Assembly: GCA_030248215.1 (NCBI GenBank)
Contig: JASANG010001414.1
Location: forward strand, 248,001-312,000
From: Enoplolaimus lenunculus
Lineage: Eukaryota > Nematoda > Enoplea > Enoplida > Thoracostomopsidae
Reading direction: 5' to 3'
Length of the DNA: 64,000 nucleotides
The notes under the pieces are model-generated. The model was given only the letters and a program-made list of their open reading frames with translations, did not search any database and was not told the origin of the DNA. Of the stretch, positions 1-13,550 are shown piece after piece (position 1 is the stretch's first letter; every line of letters starts with the position of its first letter). The position numbers were made by a program, and so were the translations under genes.

Positions 1-107
1 TGTTGGGGCTTGACCTATGGACATCTTTTCCAAAATGGTGGAAATGTATGTTTCAATTCAAACGAAATTGTATTGAGTCAAAAAATTCTGCTCCGCTTTT
101 GTTTCAG

Positions 108-3100
108 CAAATCCATGTTATTGAAAGGGACTATGCAACCGCGTGCCAATTATTGGCAACTGGGGCTGAATTGGCGCAGAACGAGAACGTTGTCTATACA
201 CAAATACTTTTCCTGTTAAGTAAAGGAATGGTGAGCTTCTGTTCTACCTTATTTATTTTTTAATTAAATACTATATAGTGTGTGGCTGGCGGTTCTACAC
301 TTTGATAACGAACTGTTTTAGCAATGATATTTTGCTGAGGTTTTTCAATTTAAGAGGAAAGTTTACAATATGTGTTAGTATTTACAATATAGTGAAGCCA
401 GAAAAATATTAATTTTAATGTGTGTCCTGCATAAACAGTATAATTGAGTTATGTTATTTGCAGCTTCTCATTACCGAAAAAAAGCTATCAGAAGTACATC
501 CAGTGCTTACAACCGTAGGTCATTTGGTAGAGCAGTGGCATGGACCAACTGAGAAGCGCGAGGGCTTAAAAGTTTTCTTCCTGGTTTTGCAAGTCTGTCA
601 CTTTCTGATGACTGGACAGGTAATGAATAAGATAGATATTTGTAGTTTTGTCGGTTATGCATTTAATAAGTATATATTGTTTAAAAATATGTGTACTGGC
701 GGCTATAATGGTTCATTCTCAGTAGAAAAATTAATATTTGACAATCGTTTAATTCAGAAGTTATTCGGCAAGATTCCGTTTATCGGTATTTATTCAATCG
801 TTAGTTGAGCGCATCTACGGAGTATTCCTTACGTCTGCTTGTGAGGTATTGGCTGTCCCTAACCGTAAACGTATTCACTTCTGTTTGCATTAAGTAAAAC
901 TACGTACAGGCTTTAAGTTTTTTCAACGTGGGTTGTAAATGTTGACCTGTAAAAAAGTTTTGAAAACCAGAAACGGAAAATAACATAATTTATTTTAACA
1001 TTGCAGGTACGCAGCGTTAAACCATGTTTAAAGCAGTTGCAAACAAGTGTTCAAGTAGTCAGCACAACCGTAGAGAACAATAATTTTTGTGCAAATACTC
1101 CGACCACTTCTACTAACACATCCGAAAGCTTTCACTGGATATCACACGACCATATGTGCATTCTTGTTTATCTGGTGAGCAAACAGAACAACATCTTTTT
1201 GTCTTATTTTTTGCGATTTTGGAGTAGATGTTGGTTTTCGATAAATCAATAAAGAGAATAAACCAACAGAACACCTCACCGTATTGACATCCAATATGCG
1301 CTTCGTCTCACCCCAGTAGTTCCAAAGTCCGTTTGTTTCGACTTCAATTACAGTACGCAGAAAATTTTGGTCCCAGGCGAACATTCACTTTCTAGCAGTT
1401 TATACGCTAGCTAGTTAAATTTAATGACTGCATCCAGGGCTTCAGTCAGGACTAGATGTTCCAGGATCAGGAACAAAGAGTAACGAACTCATTTAGAACT
1501 AATAATTTAGCATTCACATATTTTTTAATATTCAAATGATTTGGCACATCGTAAAAATTTCTATTCCCGCGTCCTGCGATGCCGGAATAGGAATAGAAAT
1601 CGAATTTTTACACGAATTCCGGTGGAACTCTGGCTGCACCCAAGTAAACTACGGCTAACACTGTAATTTCTTGCCGTAATGCTGCATATAGGAGTTTGTT
1701 TGTAGGTATCTGTGATGCATGCCACGCAAGCCGGTCAGCTAGAAAAGGCGAAAAAGTATACAGAAAAAGCGTTATTCCAGATTGACAAGTTAAAAGGTAT
1801 TAATTGTTTAACGTTTTCAGTAGCGTCAATAACGCCGCTATTTCAGTAACTTTATGTGAAATTGAAAAGCAGATGTCTTATGTGTGATTGTGTAACATAA
1901 CCGTTTTTAAAAGATAAATAAGACAAATCGGCTGTAGAAATTGTTCATTTATTATCCTTTTAGTTTTCGAAAGCGAACATTCCTTGCTTTACTCTTTCCA
2001 ACTTATGCTTCTCGAAAATCTTGTGCTGTGCAGGCTGGTTTCTGGATCAAAAACTGTCGCTATTCAGGAAGTAAGTTTGACTCGCTGAATGCAGCCGTTA
2101 TGTAGCTTGTACTGTCATCTAACAGTGCTTAAAGTTAATTTTGATTTAATACGATTGCGAAAATAGCTGTCTGCGTTTACGTCGAAACCAGATTCCTTAA
2201 AAAAGTTGCGTCAAAATTCAGTCTGTTACGTTTTGCCGAAGTTTCTATTTGAGGGCCTGTCAAAAACCACGGACTAGCATTTAGAATACGTATTTGGATT
2301 GAGAGTCCGCTAAAAAATTTTACGGTTCATGCAGCTTTTATGCTGTATAACTATTGTTTGCCACTGTATCGTCTTCGTTTTACAATTTTCTTTAGATTCA
2401 TAAAGCGTGTGCCATTTGTGCTGAATTCCCCAGATTGCTTGTAACGCATAGAGCCCAATTGCATACGTTATTGGTTGGTTGAGCTTTGTGTCAATTATTT
2501 TTGTTATTTGTTATTTTTAAAAGTTATAAACTTGTTGATTATAAGTTTGTTGTGCGACTATGTTCTACCTTAGTATCATCCTATAAGGCGAAGTTTTTGT
2601 TACATGTAAAGATTACATTTGTTTCTTCTTGGTTTGAAATTAAGTGTTCTTCTCTTTTCATTTTAGTTTGTGGGTTCTTTTCGTTACCCCACCCCCCTAT
2701 CCCCACAAACCTAAATGTTTGCTTGTTTCATCAAAAAGTTAGGCAAATTATACATCATAACAGTTATTCTATGTATTTTACTAAAATTGTCAGCGTGTTT
2801 TGCCAAAATTTTCATTTTGTGTCATCAGGATTTTGACAGTGATTTTGACAGTCTAAATGGTGTGTTTACACATAAGGATTAGAAAAAAACCAAATGTTTC
2901 ATAAGTATATAACGCCCCGATTGAGACAAATGCTTCAACAAGGCGAATTTAGCTTCTCTTGAAACGTTAAGTGAGGATCTACAAAATACAAAAATTAGGT
3001 AAACAAATTTACTTTGAATTGCGATAAATAATAATTAAACTAAATTAACTATTTTCCAGCTAAAAGTTATAAAATAGTATTAAAAATTAATTTTTCGGTA

Positions 3101-6100
3101 AGAAGGATTTTTGTTTTCCGGTTCCGGTGTTTCCTAACCGTCAGGTAACGGTATTTTATAACTCCTGATGCACCCTGGTTCTACCCACAAGGGGACCTCG
3201 AAAAATGCACCTTTGGGTGTGAAATGAGTAGGGAAAGTGATGACAATTATAAATATGCAAAAAAATTTCCGAATACGTCCTTTTTTGGGCAATCTTGGCT
3301 AGCTGGGGTATAACGGAAAGGCCCGAGTTTGCAATGGAGGCAATTATATTCTTGTCATGAGTTTTGTTTGTAGGGACTTTATGCTATGTCAGTTAGCGCA
3401 ATGGCAGCTGCTGAAGCTCAATTTAACACTGCTTTAAGGGTAAGTTAGTTGTTGCATCAGGACCTTGATTTTGCCGAAACAGAAACGGAAACAGAGATGT
3501 TAAATTACTTTTTAATCAATTATACGGTTTACAACTTCTCAAGTGAAAACACTCGTCTCGAAACAGATTTTCTGGGAACATTTTCAACGTTTTTAATTGT
3601 TAGTTTTATTAATTATTTGATAGGCGAAGCATAAAATTAACGAATACGCTTTCTGTATGGTATATTAGTACTTTTTAAGTGAAGTGGATCATTGTTGGAA
3701 CATGTCTGGTATGATCAATTGTCTTCCGTTCCGGTTTTGAATGTCGAGCGTTTGCTCTACTTTAAAATTTGGTTGTTTTCACAACAGGTAGTACAAGAAA
3801 CAGATCTCTGGACATTCATTAATCTCAATTTGGCTATTGTGTATTTACGGCTGGGCAAAGAAAATGACTTCTACGGTTTACTCGAACGGATAAATCCTGA
3901 AAGGCTGCAAACAGGGTGAGTGTTGCGTCTCTATGGTTGTCGCATTGTCAGAGATTTAAATTGGTCTCACTAAAAAATCTCTGTTTCAGCTAGTTTCTAC
4001 TTAGCTTATTGACTCGCAATAATAGGGTGTCAAACGGGAACCGGCATTCCAAAATGAAATGGCTGATTACACATAAAAATCTAAACTTTTAGGTGGTTGA
4101 ATTTTGAACCTAGAAAAAATTACGCCTTAGGCAGAAAATGAGTTAATGTTTTGAAATCTTGCCGATTCCAACTAAAGTACACCACAATCAACATGTTTTT
4201 TGGAAAATGGGTTTTTGGAACTTGTGTTTGCATTTCAGTTGCCATAGCCTGAAAGCAGCAGCGTTTTATGTACGTGGACTACAGTCTTTCTTCCAGAGCA
4301 GGTACCACGAGGCAAAGTAAGTTGTGGTAATTGCTCTTAAATTATCTTCAATAAATTAACACTGGTTAATGCGAAACTGGCTCATTTGTGTTGCTATTCG
4401 CGCGAAATAATTATGGTTGTTTGATTCTGATTTGATTATTACGTAACAAGACATTTTATCCGAAAACTGGGAGACAGATTGCGAATATGATTTTTTTTAT
4501 TAGGAAATACTTGCGAGAAACATTACGGTTATCAAATGGTGAAGATATGAGTCGAATGTCTAGCTGTGCGCTTGTACTGTTAGGTCATATATTCTTGTCC
4601 GTTGGTAATGTGAAAGTGAGTTTGTATATGACCCCTAACGTTTTCAAAATAATGTATTAGGTTGTATTTTGCATTTTTTTCGTATCATAACTACTGGGAC
4701 ACTGTGATGGCACACAGCATCTTGCACTTAAATTTATTTGATAATGCAGATTTTTTATAAGCTACCGCTGCTTCTATATAACAGGTTCAGCTGTTAAAAT
4801 ACGTATTTTCGTTGTGTGAATTAAATATGTGAAGCTTTCCAGTAGGGATGTGCCGATTAATCGGCATCGGTAATAATCGGCAGTTTTCGTGAGTATCGGC
4901 ATCGGCACTGCAAAAAATTGCCGATTCTTTGCCGATACTTTTTGCGCATAACAGTCAGCTTGACTGCTACCAATTTCATTTCTGGGCGAATATCAGTGTC
5001 CGGTAGGAAAAGTGGTATCTTCCTTGCATTTGTGTTTGAAAAAATTAATTGAAATGAACCGTTCGTCTTAAGCTATAATCGTTTATATGGTTAGGGTTTA
5101 AGTCTTCATATAATGATGTATGTAATATCCTGTCTGTTTATTAAGCATGGTGTACTAAAGTTGGAATCGACATCGGCATCGGCAAAATTTCAAAATAAGA
5201 ATCGGCATCGGCAAATATTTTGGTATAGGCACATCCCTAGTTTCCAGTGAAGCAAACAATATGCAGTTATTAATAACGAAGTTTTACGTTTAAAATAGTA
5301 ACATTTTAGGAAAGTCTAAGTATGGTACAGCCTGCAATGCAACTGGCTCAGAAAATTCCGGACCTGCACGTTCAGCTGTGGGCCTCGTCACTTCTCAAAG
5401 GTGCCAACCAATATGTTGTATAGTGATTAATCTCACGAACAAGTATACACTGTGTCTTTGCGTTATAGCGTAAGCCATCAGGATTGGTAAGTTGCAAGTC
5501 CTTAGATGCATCAGAGATAAACACATTTGTAATTTTCATGAATCCTATCGACATGATAATAATTATTGTTTTTACTGAGTTGTAGATTTATACAACTTCT
5601 GCAACGAGAAAGAGAAATGCAACCAGATGGCATACATTCAAACATCCTGTACTCAAGCTTTGCTTAAAGATCATTTTCAGTCTGCCCAGCGGCCTGAACA
5701 CGCATTGAGCCAGGTAACAAGTAGTTGTTTACAGCATTATTACCCAATTTTTTGAAAGAATACTTTGCGTTCAAAGTAAAAAAAATAATCTATAAAGAAT
5801 GCAGTCTTTGCAACAAATTTATTTATGAACCAAAACTCATAGCTTTTAAAAATTGCTGTGGATTATGGTTTGTATGACAACAGTCTTGATTTTAATCAGT
5901 TAATTTTTTATTTTGCAAAAAATTGTTAAGTAATGTATTTTGGAAAAAATTGTTAAGTAATGTTTTTGTGCTTTTAGTGGACCGAAGGTCCCTGTCCGTT
6001 AAGGCAAGTATCAAGCGGCAAGCCGCTAAACAATGCGCTTGCATTGTCATTGCCTGAACAAACTAGCAATAACATCCAAAAACCGGCTCAATTAAGACAG

Positions 6101-6244
6101 CACTATATGTCGAATTATGGAACCGGTGATCAGCTTTCAGCTACTGAGCTGCTTCCTTCCGATAAAGACAATTTAGTTTGTGGCATTTCATTAGCTGAAG
6201 CTACAATTACAGCGCCAATGTCAGTGAGTGAACTGCTACCGTGA
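108..6244 (+). CDS. MAU2: MAU2/Scc4 cohesin-loading factor, 3' part (13 exons)
   Basis: MAU2 (Scc4) binds the N-terminus of Scc2/NIPBL and helps load cohesin on chromatin; it is an all-helical TPR-like superhelix. The exons read 108-230, 464-619, 1007-1174, 1706-1796, 1964-2070, 2396-2473, 3374-3439, 3788-3915, 4239-4316, 4504-4615, 5310-5400, 5586-5713 and 5978-6244 (stop TGA). They total 1,593 nt, and every junction is GT-AG with matching phase. Segments matching animal MAU2 include [76 protein letters not shown] and [17 protein letters not shown]. The first visible exon corresponds to roughly residues 150-190 of the human protein, so the start and about 150 residues lie upstream. The last exon has a weakly conserved Ser/Thr-rich tail of about 80 residues ending ELLP. 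The eighth intron (3916-4238) follows a phase-2 donor. Identification rests on recalled family sequence. Confidence 0.93.
1558..1655. repeat. Remnant of CAGGAA/GGAATA-type MITE
   Basis: A short stretch in a MAU2 intron contains GGAATAGGAATAG and ends GAATTCCGGTGGAACTCTGG followed by CTGCACCC. This resembles the end of the better preserved elements at 19797-20202 and 37541-37695. No target duplication is recognisable, so it is probably an old fragment. Confidence 0.4.
3119..3178. repeat. Remnant of CCGGAA-type MITE
   Basis: CCGGTTCCGGTG near 3119 and ATGCACCCTGG near 3169 match the terminal parts of the CCGGAA-family elements at 27112 and 54910, with most of the interior missing. It lies in the MAU2 intron 2474-3373; nothing else was recognised in that intron. 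Confidence 0.4.
4843..5239. mobile_element. hAT-like MITE with CGGCAT subterminal repeats (397 bp)
   Basis: The element begins TAGGGATGTGCCGATTA and ends with the inverted partner GGCACATCCCTA. Inside each end is a period-6 repeat (ATCGGCATCGGC). It is flanked by CTTTCCAG (4835-4842) and GTTTCCAG (5240-5247), an 8-bp duplication with one mismatch. Such termini and 8-bp duplications are typical of the hAT superfamily. No transposase is encoded, so it is non-autonomous. It lies in the MAU2 intron 4616-5309. Copies or fragments of the family occur at 29674-30087, near 32379 and in 53964-54820. Confidence 0.85.
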
Positions 6245-7497
6245 TATTACTTAATGTAGTTTTATATTATCTGAATACGAGATTTTTGCTCGTTACTGTC
6301 TGCCTAGAACTTTTTTGCTTTGGCTGCGAGTATCACGTAAAAAGCATTGACTATGCTCTCAAACTACAAAGGATGCTAAAAATGACACGTCTTTGTGGAA
6401 CAACAAATCATGATATTCAGCGGGACAGTGTAATCTTCGGTTGCTAATAGATTAATGGAAACTCGAATGACAGAGGCGCTTAAAATGCTAAATACACGTC
6501 TGCACAGCCATTTGCGACAAAAAATCGATTAGAAAAACGGTCATAATTCAAAAATTCAAATTTCAAAATCTAGTATAATGTGATTCAACAGGACAATTTG
6601 GGTATGTTACCTCAAGTATGCAGACATTTGAAAATATATGATATTCGCTGACAATACGTCGAATACATATATTGAAGGACAAAAGGTGAACTACACATGA
6701 TAGCAGGCAAATATATACAATTTTTTGAATACGATATGGGGTCTGTTAGCAAACAAAATGTTATCCAATGCGCTAATAGGGACAAAACGTGTCCCAAGTT
6801 GCCCCGGTTATAACGTGAACCCCGCATGAACAAAGTAAACATTGTTGTCTTTTATCTGTAATGCGTTTATTGTTCTGTACAGAATAGATGAAACTTTTAT
6901 TGTAGTTAGTTGTTCGATTGAGCGATAGATGATTTTAAATTAGTATTAACCAAGGTGTAGTAGGATATGTTTCCAGCAAATGGTGTCCGTTTATGTTATA
7001 GAAGTAACCAAAACCCTGTCATTTTTACGTTTACAATCAGTATACAGAACTTACATTGTATAGTTATTCTTTTCTGGCTTTTGGATTTACTTAGTGCGAA
7101 CCGGTGTCGAATATTGTTGGTTAAGTAAGTCTTAGTTGAATTAAATTTCGGTTTGTCACGGAGGCGTAAATATGTGAAGGAAACCAGGGCGTTACGGATA
7201 TAGTTGTGTTGCGCAAGGGTGAGGTTTACTATTCTACAGCGGATTGGCCAAATCTAACGGGGTCAGATTGGTCGGAAAAATTGGGTGTATCTCTAACGGG
7301 GTTAGAGTGCACGGTTAACTGTGTGATGGAAATAGAGAAAGTATTGGTATTGGTGAAGCCAGTGGCTGGACTAAAACGAATTCAGGCATAGGCTTTAAGG
7401 ATTCCGGATCAGGCTACGAGTTAAATTGCATAAGCTGTATTTGCTCGTTTATATTTGGTGTTGTAAAAGGCTTTGGATGGGTTAATAAACGTATACC

Positions 7498-7570
7498 GGC
7501 CGCGTGGTGTAATAGGTAGCGCGCTTGACTCGCGAGCAAGAGGTCCGAGGCTCGATTCCCGGCGTGGCCA
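7498..7570 (+). tRNA. tRNA-like sequence, Ala(CGC)-type, possibly a pseudogene or SINE head
   Basis: Seventy-three bases fold into a 7-bp acceptor stem (GGCCGCG with CGTGGCC, one G-T pair) plus discriminator A. The anticodon loop CTCGCGA puts CGC at positions 34-36 (Ala). A B-box-like GGCTCGATTCC and an A-box-like TGGTGTAATAGG are present. The T stem has two mismatches and the anticodon stem one, and no T-run follows directly. It could be an eroded tRNA gene or a tRNA-derived repeat. Confidence 0.45.
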
Positions 7571-7977
7571 TGTTTCGGAGAATTAAGAGGAAAATCATGT
7601 ATATTCACAGTACTTCGAGGAAAGGGGTCGTCCAGACTGTGCAGTTCTGACAACGGTTCTACAATGATATAGCCGCAGGTAATTTTTATTACCTAATTTT
7701 GTTTCTCCACGTGCGTTAATACGGCGAAATTATTCTGCTAGCGACGGTTTTTACCCCCAGTTGAATGCTGGGTTCTACGAACACAGCGTACTGCTTGCTA
7801 CGCGGATAAAAACCTACGTTGAAAACCGGTCTGAGATAGATAAATGGCAAAGCGCGTCGCATTGTGCAACTATATAGTTTTGACTCCCGCTCCGCTAGAA
7901 ATCAACCTCCGGTAGCATTTTTGCCGCAGATTCCGCAGTTTCATTGTGATATTTTAGCAAGAAAATTGCTGAAGCCT

Positions 7978-8076
7978 CAGGGTTGCGCTATATTTGTACG
8001 GCGCCATTCAGGTAACGGTCGGTGTAGGGGCGACATACGGGTCCATACGTGGACAAAAGTATAGCGCTACTCTTAA
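7978..8076. repeat. CCGTCA-family MITE remnant
   Basis: It starts CAGGGTTGCGCTATA and ends AAAGTATAGCGCTAC, the same terminal inverted repeat as the longer copy at 29126-29340. The interior is shortened. No clear target duplication was found. Confidence 0.55.
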
Positions 8077-8402
8077 TCGTAAAATCAGAAGAGCAGCTAA
8101 GATTCATTACGACTTGGTCCGCTTGGTATGGTAAAATGAGTAATTTGTGAAAGTTTATAAGCTGCATAATATGCAATTTTTCACCGTTCGTGTGCCCACA
8201 GGTTTTAACTGAGTCAAAATTTTATTCCATTTATACCTCAGTACTGTGAGATACAAGAACGTACTTTACACAAAACAGTACAGCATAAAACACAAAATAT
8301 AGGCAGCGTACACGATAAACAGGATATTCATTCTTCGTGATTGAAATCGATCATATTATTCCTGGACTCCAACCAATTGAATTCTAAAAAATATGTTTTA
8401 TA

Positions 8403-8809
8403 CCAGTCGTAGTGGGACTACATGTACTGAGCGAAGCTCGAACACACTTAAGAAATTAAGCTAATATGCAAATTAGTTAATCGTTAACTATTCATTTAAC
8501 GGTTCTGGACGTTTACAACCATTTTATTTAGATTCCTCGCACCCAAGAATCCATTAGTGCTGAAATTACGTTGCTTGTAACCGTAATTAATGAAAAATCT
8601 TAAAAATCCCAATTTAGGCTTTACCAATTATGCAAATTAGCCTGTAGCTAATAAACGGTTTAAAATTTTAAAACACCAATGCGAGGTTGACACCCGTATG
8701 ACATGATTTCAAACAAAAAGTTTGTCAAATACGGTTCAGTGGTTCTTGATTCTTTTTGGTCGGACGGACGGGCATCCACCTTTCGACACCAGAGCACAAA
8801 ATATAAAAC
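8403..8809. repeat. Interspersed repeat, copy 1 (short form)
   Basis: The sequence starts CCAGTCGTAGTGGGACTACA and ends near a GGACGGACGG-ATCCACC block. The same start and end recur at 18409-19275, where the interior is about twice as long. Blocks such as ATGCAAATTAG and GATTCCTCGCACCCA occur once or twice here. No coding capacity or target duplication was recognised, so its class is unknown. Confidence 0.7.
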
Positions 8810-8871
8810 AAAAAGCTCTGAATATTACAGTGATAGACAGGTCGACATCAAGTTAAAACATTAGAAACTGC

Positions 8872-11800
8872 TCATACCGCAGGTTGTTGCCGTGAGTTGC
8901 CAACTGTATAATTCTTCATACCGGGGCTCCCGTTGCTGAGCTTGCTATTTCTACTTTCTGATGAACTTGTTTGTGGATACAAAAAAGTTTGTTGGCTAGA
9001 ACAATGTTGCGGCACGTCCGATAACGAAGCGTTTGGATCCAGTTGCAACGACACATTCGTAGGCGGTGGTTGTGGATAATCGTTTAGCTATCAAAATGAA
9101 TAATTCTAACACATTAAAACTATATTCTATCGTAAATTTGCTTGTTCCATATGAAAATCCCTGTATACGTATCCTTTGTACTGATCAGGTATAAATACTC
9201 AGTTAATTAGCATGAGTTCTATTTATGTGCTACAGTGTTATGTACTGTTTTGTTTTCTGTAATAACCTTGAAACCAATACAATTGAGCAAGAAATCAAAC
9301 ATTTCAAAATTTTATTTATAAAACTTCTTATCTGTCCAGTAGTCATATGTGTTCAATTATCTCAACCTCCATTGACACGTACATTACAATAGACCAAGAA
9401 ACGGAAGATTCATGCCACCTTCCCTATCTACTATACTTAAAACAAGACAACTGCAAGGTACACAATCCTGTACCTGAAAACCAAGCACAGAATGCCCAAC
9501 AGAGAACGATTGTGGCATCGACATGTGTTGGCCGTGGCCAGCGTTACGACCTATGATTGATGTATTGTTGTTGTTGTTGTGGTTGTTTTTGTTACCGGTT
9601 CCACCCGTATCACTGACAGGGTTCATTGTGACCGTTTCGGTGATCAATGATGCTGGTGTGAGTCGAACTGAAGACATTAACATTGGTTTTTCAGATGCTG
9701 CGACAGAAGACATCTGTCCGGGCACAGAAGTCTGTTGCACTTTTGTTGTTACCGGTAGCAACGAAGATGTTGGCGCCAACGATGCCTGTTGCTGATACGA
9801 TTGTTGTGACAGCGGTAGTCCGGGTGGTGGTGGTTGCGTTGGAATTTGATAAACAACGGCGGATGATAAAGTAAATTCACCAGACGATGGCGACTTAGCT
9901 AGACCTGCTACGGCGACGCGCGATGACGGCGCAGTGGTTGTAGTCGCTGAAGCTGTTGCTGTAGAGACCGCCGCTACTGGTATCGGTGGTGGTTGATGCA
10001 ACGGTGGCAACTGGTAGACACCAGTTGCACTAAAATGTGCTTGTTGTTGTTGTTGTGCACTGTGTTGAGTTCGACCTGGAATACTTATCAGCGATTCGGC
10101 TGCTCCTGTGTTTTCAGTACTAGTAGATGCGCCAATAGTGCCAGCGAAATTACTGCGACTAAACTCAGGTTGCAATCCAGCCAACTTTGACGACTGCAAT
10201 TTGGGTGGTGCAAAATTTGTATACTGTGGTGGCAAATGATGATGATACAAGTTGCCGTGATGCGTCGAAGTTACAGGTTCGTCAAGCAACGGTGATGTAA
10301 ACAAATACGATGACGGTGGTTGATGCTCGTATGATTTCAAGTATGGGTTGTTTGAAAATAAATGCTGCTGCCCTGTGGTATTGCTCGCTAGAGTAGTCCC
10401 CAGGGAACCGTTTGATCCAAACATATTCATTGATGCGATTGTCGCAGAATTATTATCGTTCATTATCTGTACCGGGTTTGATGATTCAGATCCGACCGGT
10501 AGAACATTATTGGTGGAATGCGGTGGTACGTATTCTTTCGACGGCGGTGTTGGAAATTTGGAGCTTGCTGTGCCTGACAAAAGACCCGGCGGTCCAATGT
10601 AAGGTTTGTTATCTGAACACAATCCGCTAAATGCGTTATAGAAATCGGCATCTGAGTCAATGGCATTTCTATCAGTTGAAGATTGCGACTGGAAGTCTGA
10701 CAGCGGATATCCGATTTCTTGATAATTGCCCATTTCAATTATGTCAGGAATAGCTGGCGACGATGACGCAAGCCCTGCACCTGGTTGTAAATGCGTAGGT
10801 AGCAGCTGTGTAATACTCGCAGTTAAACTTGTTAAACCAGATGAATCAAGGGCGCTTTCTGTCGCTGCTGTTGTTTTAATACCAGCAGCAGTTCTACTAG
10901 ACACCGGCGCAGGCCCAGTGACTGCAGAACCAAGTATGTTACCTTGCCGCACAATGCGATCAGCCAGCTGGTACACGCCTCCGCGAATGTGAAAATCAGC
11001 TGACGCATGACCGCCAAGTCTACCACCACCACCACCACCGCGAACGTTTGGTTCTATTGCAAAACCAGAAAACATGCCATTTGAGATGGCAGATTGCCCA
11101 ACACTTCCGTCTGTAGAATTGATGGAGAAAAGATCGTTCGCAGCAAAACCAGGTGGTGGCATTGCCAACGATGATGACTTGACTGAGTCTGGTGTTTCGC
11201 TAAGTTGATGTTGTAGCAGGGGCGGCGGAGGGACTGTGGGCATAAACAGCCCTGACGGTCTAATGCTTCCATTGATCGTATTTGACAATACACTTGTTTG
11301 TGTGGTATTGAATGACCCTGCGCTCGAGCCAATGCCGCTATAGGAGACAGTGGCATCACCGCCAGTAAACGCGGGATGATAGGAAATATATTCACTGTTC
11401 AGCGGTGTTGCTGGTGCATTCTGTTGGTTTACTGAGTTATCGATGGCAACCGTATCAGTAGAGCCAACAACAAAGTCTTCTAATTTTCCACGCTCTACGT
11501 CCTGGTCAGTAGCTCGATCCCTATTATTACTGTCGATACTTTGATCTACGCTAGAGTTTAGTTGTTGCTTCGCAAAGTCCGTATCGCCATTTACGTCCGC
11601 TATACCATGTGCAAGATTATTATACTGCTGCTCAGAAACACGGACAGATAGTTGTTGTGGTTGGTCAGCTTGATACTGCTGGTTACCGAAGCTGTGTTGC
11701 TGTTCAGCGTTGTTAACGTTAAACATTCCACTGTTTTGCGCACTAGTCTGAACTGTAAGCTGACCATTGCTTGTTGTGTACATCAATTGCGATAAACTTG

Positions 11801-13518
11801 TTACCGTGCTTTTCGAGCATGCCATCGCCACAGGATACGACGAAAATGTTAAACCGCCGAAACCGCTGGCCGCGTTTCCGCTACCTACTTCTATAGCAGC
11901 CGAACGTCGTCCAGTCAGATCTAACAAATCGTTAGCTTGAGATTCCCGGCCTGGTTGTTGCGCAGACTGAGCAATCTGTACAGGTGGACTTAGTTTGTCT
12001 GCTGAGTCCAATACATTGCCTAGGTCTGATTCTCGTTTATCGTTGTTAGGATTTAGGTGGCCTAGCTCATGGTAGTTTATTGCCATTTGACTATCGGGCG
12101 GCGGTTGCAAAGCAACAGATGCGCTACTATTATCTGTAGAATTCGTATTCTTTACTCCAATAACTTGTGATTGTTCATTTGTTGCTGCGTAAAGTACCGA
12201 TTCCTCCGCTAAACTAGGCTTGTATTGATAAAACGATGCTAATCGCGACATGTCGTTTTGAATGTCTTGCGATGGTAAATATTGTTGCTGAGGTCTTTGG
12301 TCAGAATGCGGTGAAACTTTTGACATTTTGTTATTTTCGTTTCCGGGCAGTAACTGGGCGCTGCTTACAGGCCAGACAACTTGACCAGACAAACGTGTGG
12401 GTGACGTTTTTGCGCTATCGTGAAAGTAAATTCCTTTCTTTTCTGGTGAGAGAGATCCGTATCTGCGTTGCTGTTGTTGCAATAACTGCTGCTGTTGCTG
12501 TTGGTATTGTTGCTGGCAATTTTGTTGCCCGTCCCGTTCAATGGCGTCCGTTCCCCTCTGCGCTGTCGCACTTGATGTAACCGCCAATCCATGTTCCGCA
12601 CCAATACGAGCAATAGAATTAGCGGTTGAAGCATAGTAGCTTAACCCAGATGCACTATTAAAGGCAGTAGAAAATGCTATATTTCGAGCATTTACGTTGC
12701 CAGAAACACCAGGCTCGCTAAGCTCAGCGTACGCAACAATCTGGCCACTTTTTGTACAAATATCCTTAGGAACTCCTTCGATAGTAGATATCAAACTGAA
12801 GCTTGATGGTACAGTCGCAGTTCCACGCTCTTGACTGTGGTGATATTCAGACATATTCGATGTCGTATTATGTGTGTTTCCAACAGCAGTGCTTACATCT
12901 GGTAGCAACGCTGACATTGTTCCGTGTTGTTGTTGTTGTTCTCGTAGTTGTTGTTGTTGTTGCTGTCGCTGTTGTTGTTGTTGTTGTTGTTGTTGCTGCT
13001 GCTGTTGCTGTTGTTGTTGTTGTTGTTGAACTTGTTGTTGCTGACTAGTGCTTTCTCTAGTACTGGCAACACCATACGCGGCAACTGACGCGAAATTCAT
13101 TTTCGGACGGCCGGAGGCGGCAGTTACTGCTGTTTGCTGTGATGAATTTCTACCTGCCACAACTACAGTTGGCGCACCCGAGTTCACAATAACATCTGCT
13201 GATGCGGACGGAGTTCTTCGTTCACTTGAAATGCCGTGATTGGTTCCACCATTACTGCTGCTGCCAAGTCGTTGACGTGACCGTGACTTTTGAAACCAAA
13301 CATTTGGCGTTGCGAAAGGATTATATTCTGCAGGTTGCGTTGCCGTCCAACTGATTTGAGCATTATCGCTCATGCTGCTAGCAGGCTGGATATTTTCTTT
13401 GCCGAAATTTCTGATTGACTGATCTTGGGATGACGTCACTACCGAATCGATACCGGTCAATTTTTGCAATGCGTTTCCAAAACCTGAGATCAAATTATTA
13501 TTATTAATATTATTATTG

Positions 13519-13550
<32 letters not shown>

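Larger units (their letters stand above)
6245..8871. other. Convergent intergenic spacer MAU2/mask
   Basis: This 2.6-kb spacer separates the MAU2 stop from the mask stop on the opposite strand, so it should hold both 3' UTRs. I see no convincing protein-coding exon. It carries a tRNA-like sequence (7498-7570), a CCGTCA-family MITE remnant (7978-8076) and a copy of an interspersed repeat (8403-8809). TTTATT at 8221-8226, read on the minus strand as AATAAA, could serve mask but is far from the stop. No AATAAA was noticed shortly after the MAU2 stop. Confidence 0.6.

Noticed and set aside
1-107. Open frame starting at position 3 that runs into the first MAU2 exon
   Set aside because: A good acceptor (TTTCAG) ends at 107 and family similarity begins exactly after it, so the upstream part is intron.
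9523-13239. Long plus-strand open frames opposite mask exon 31, including Val-rich ones
   Set aside because: They are antisense shadows of CAA/CAG and AAT codon tracts in a well-supported coding exon and have no recognisable domains.
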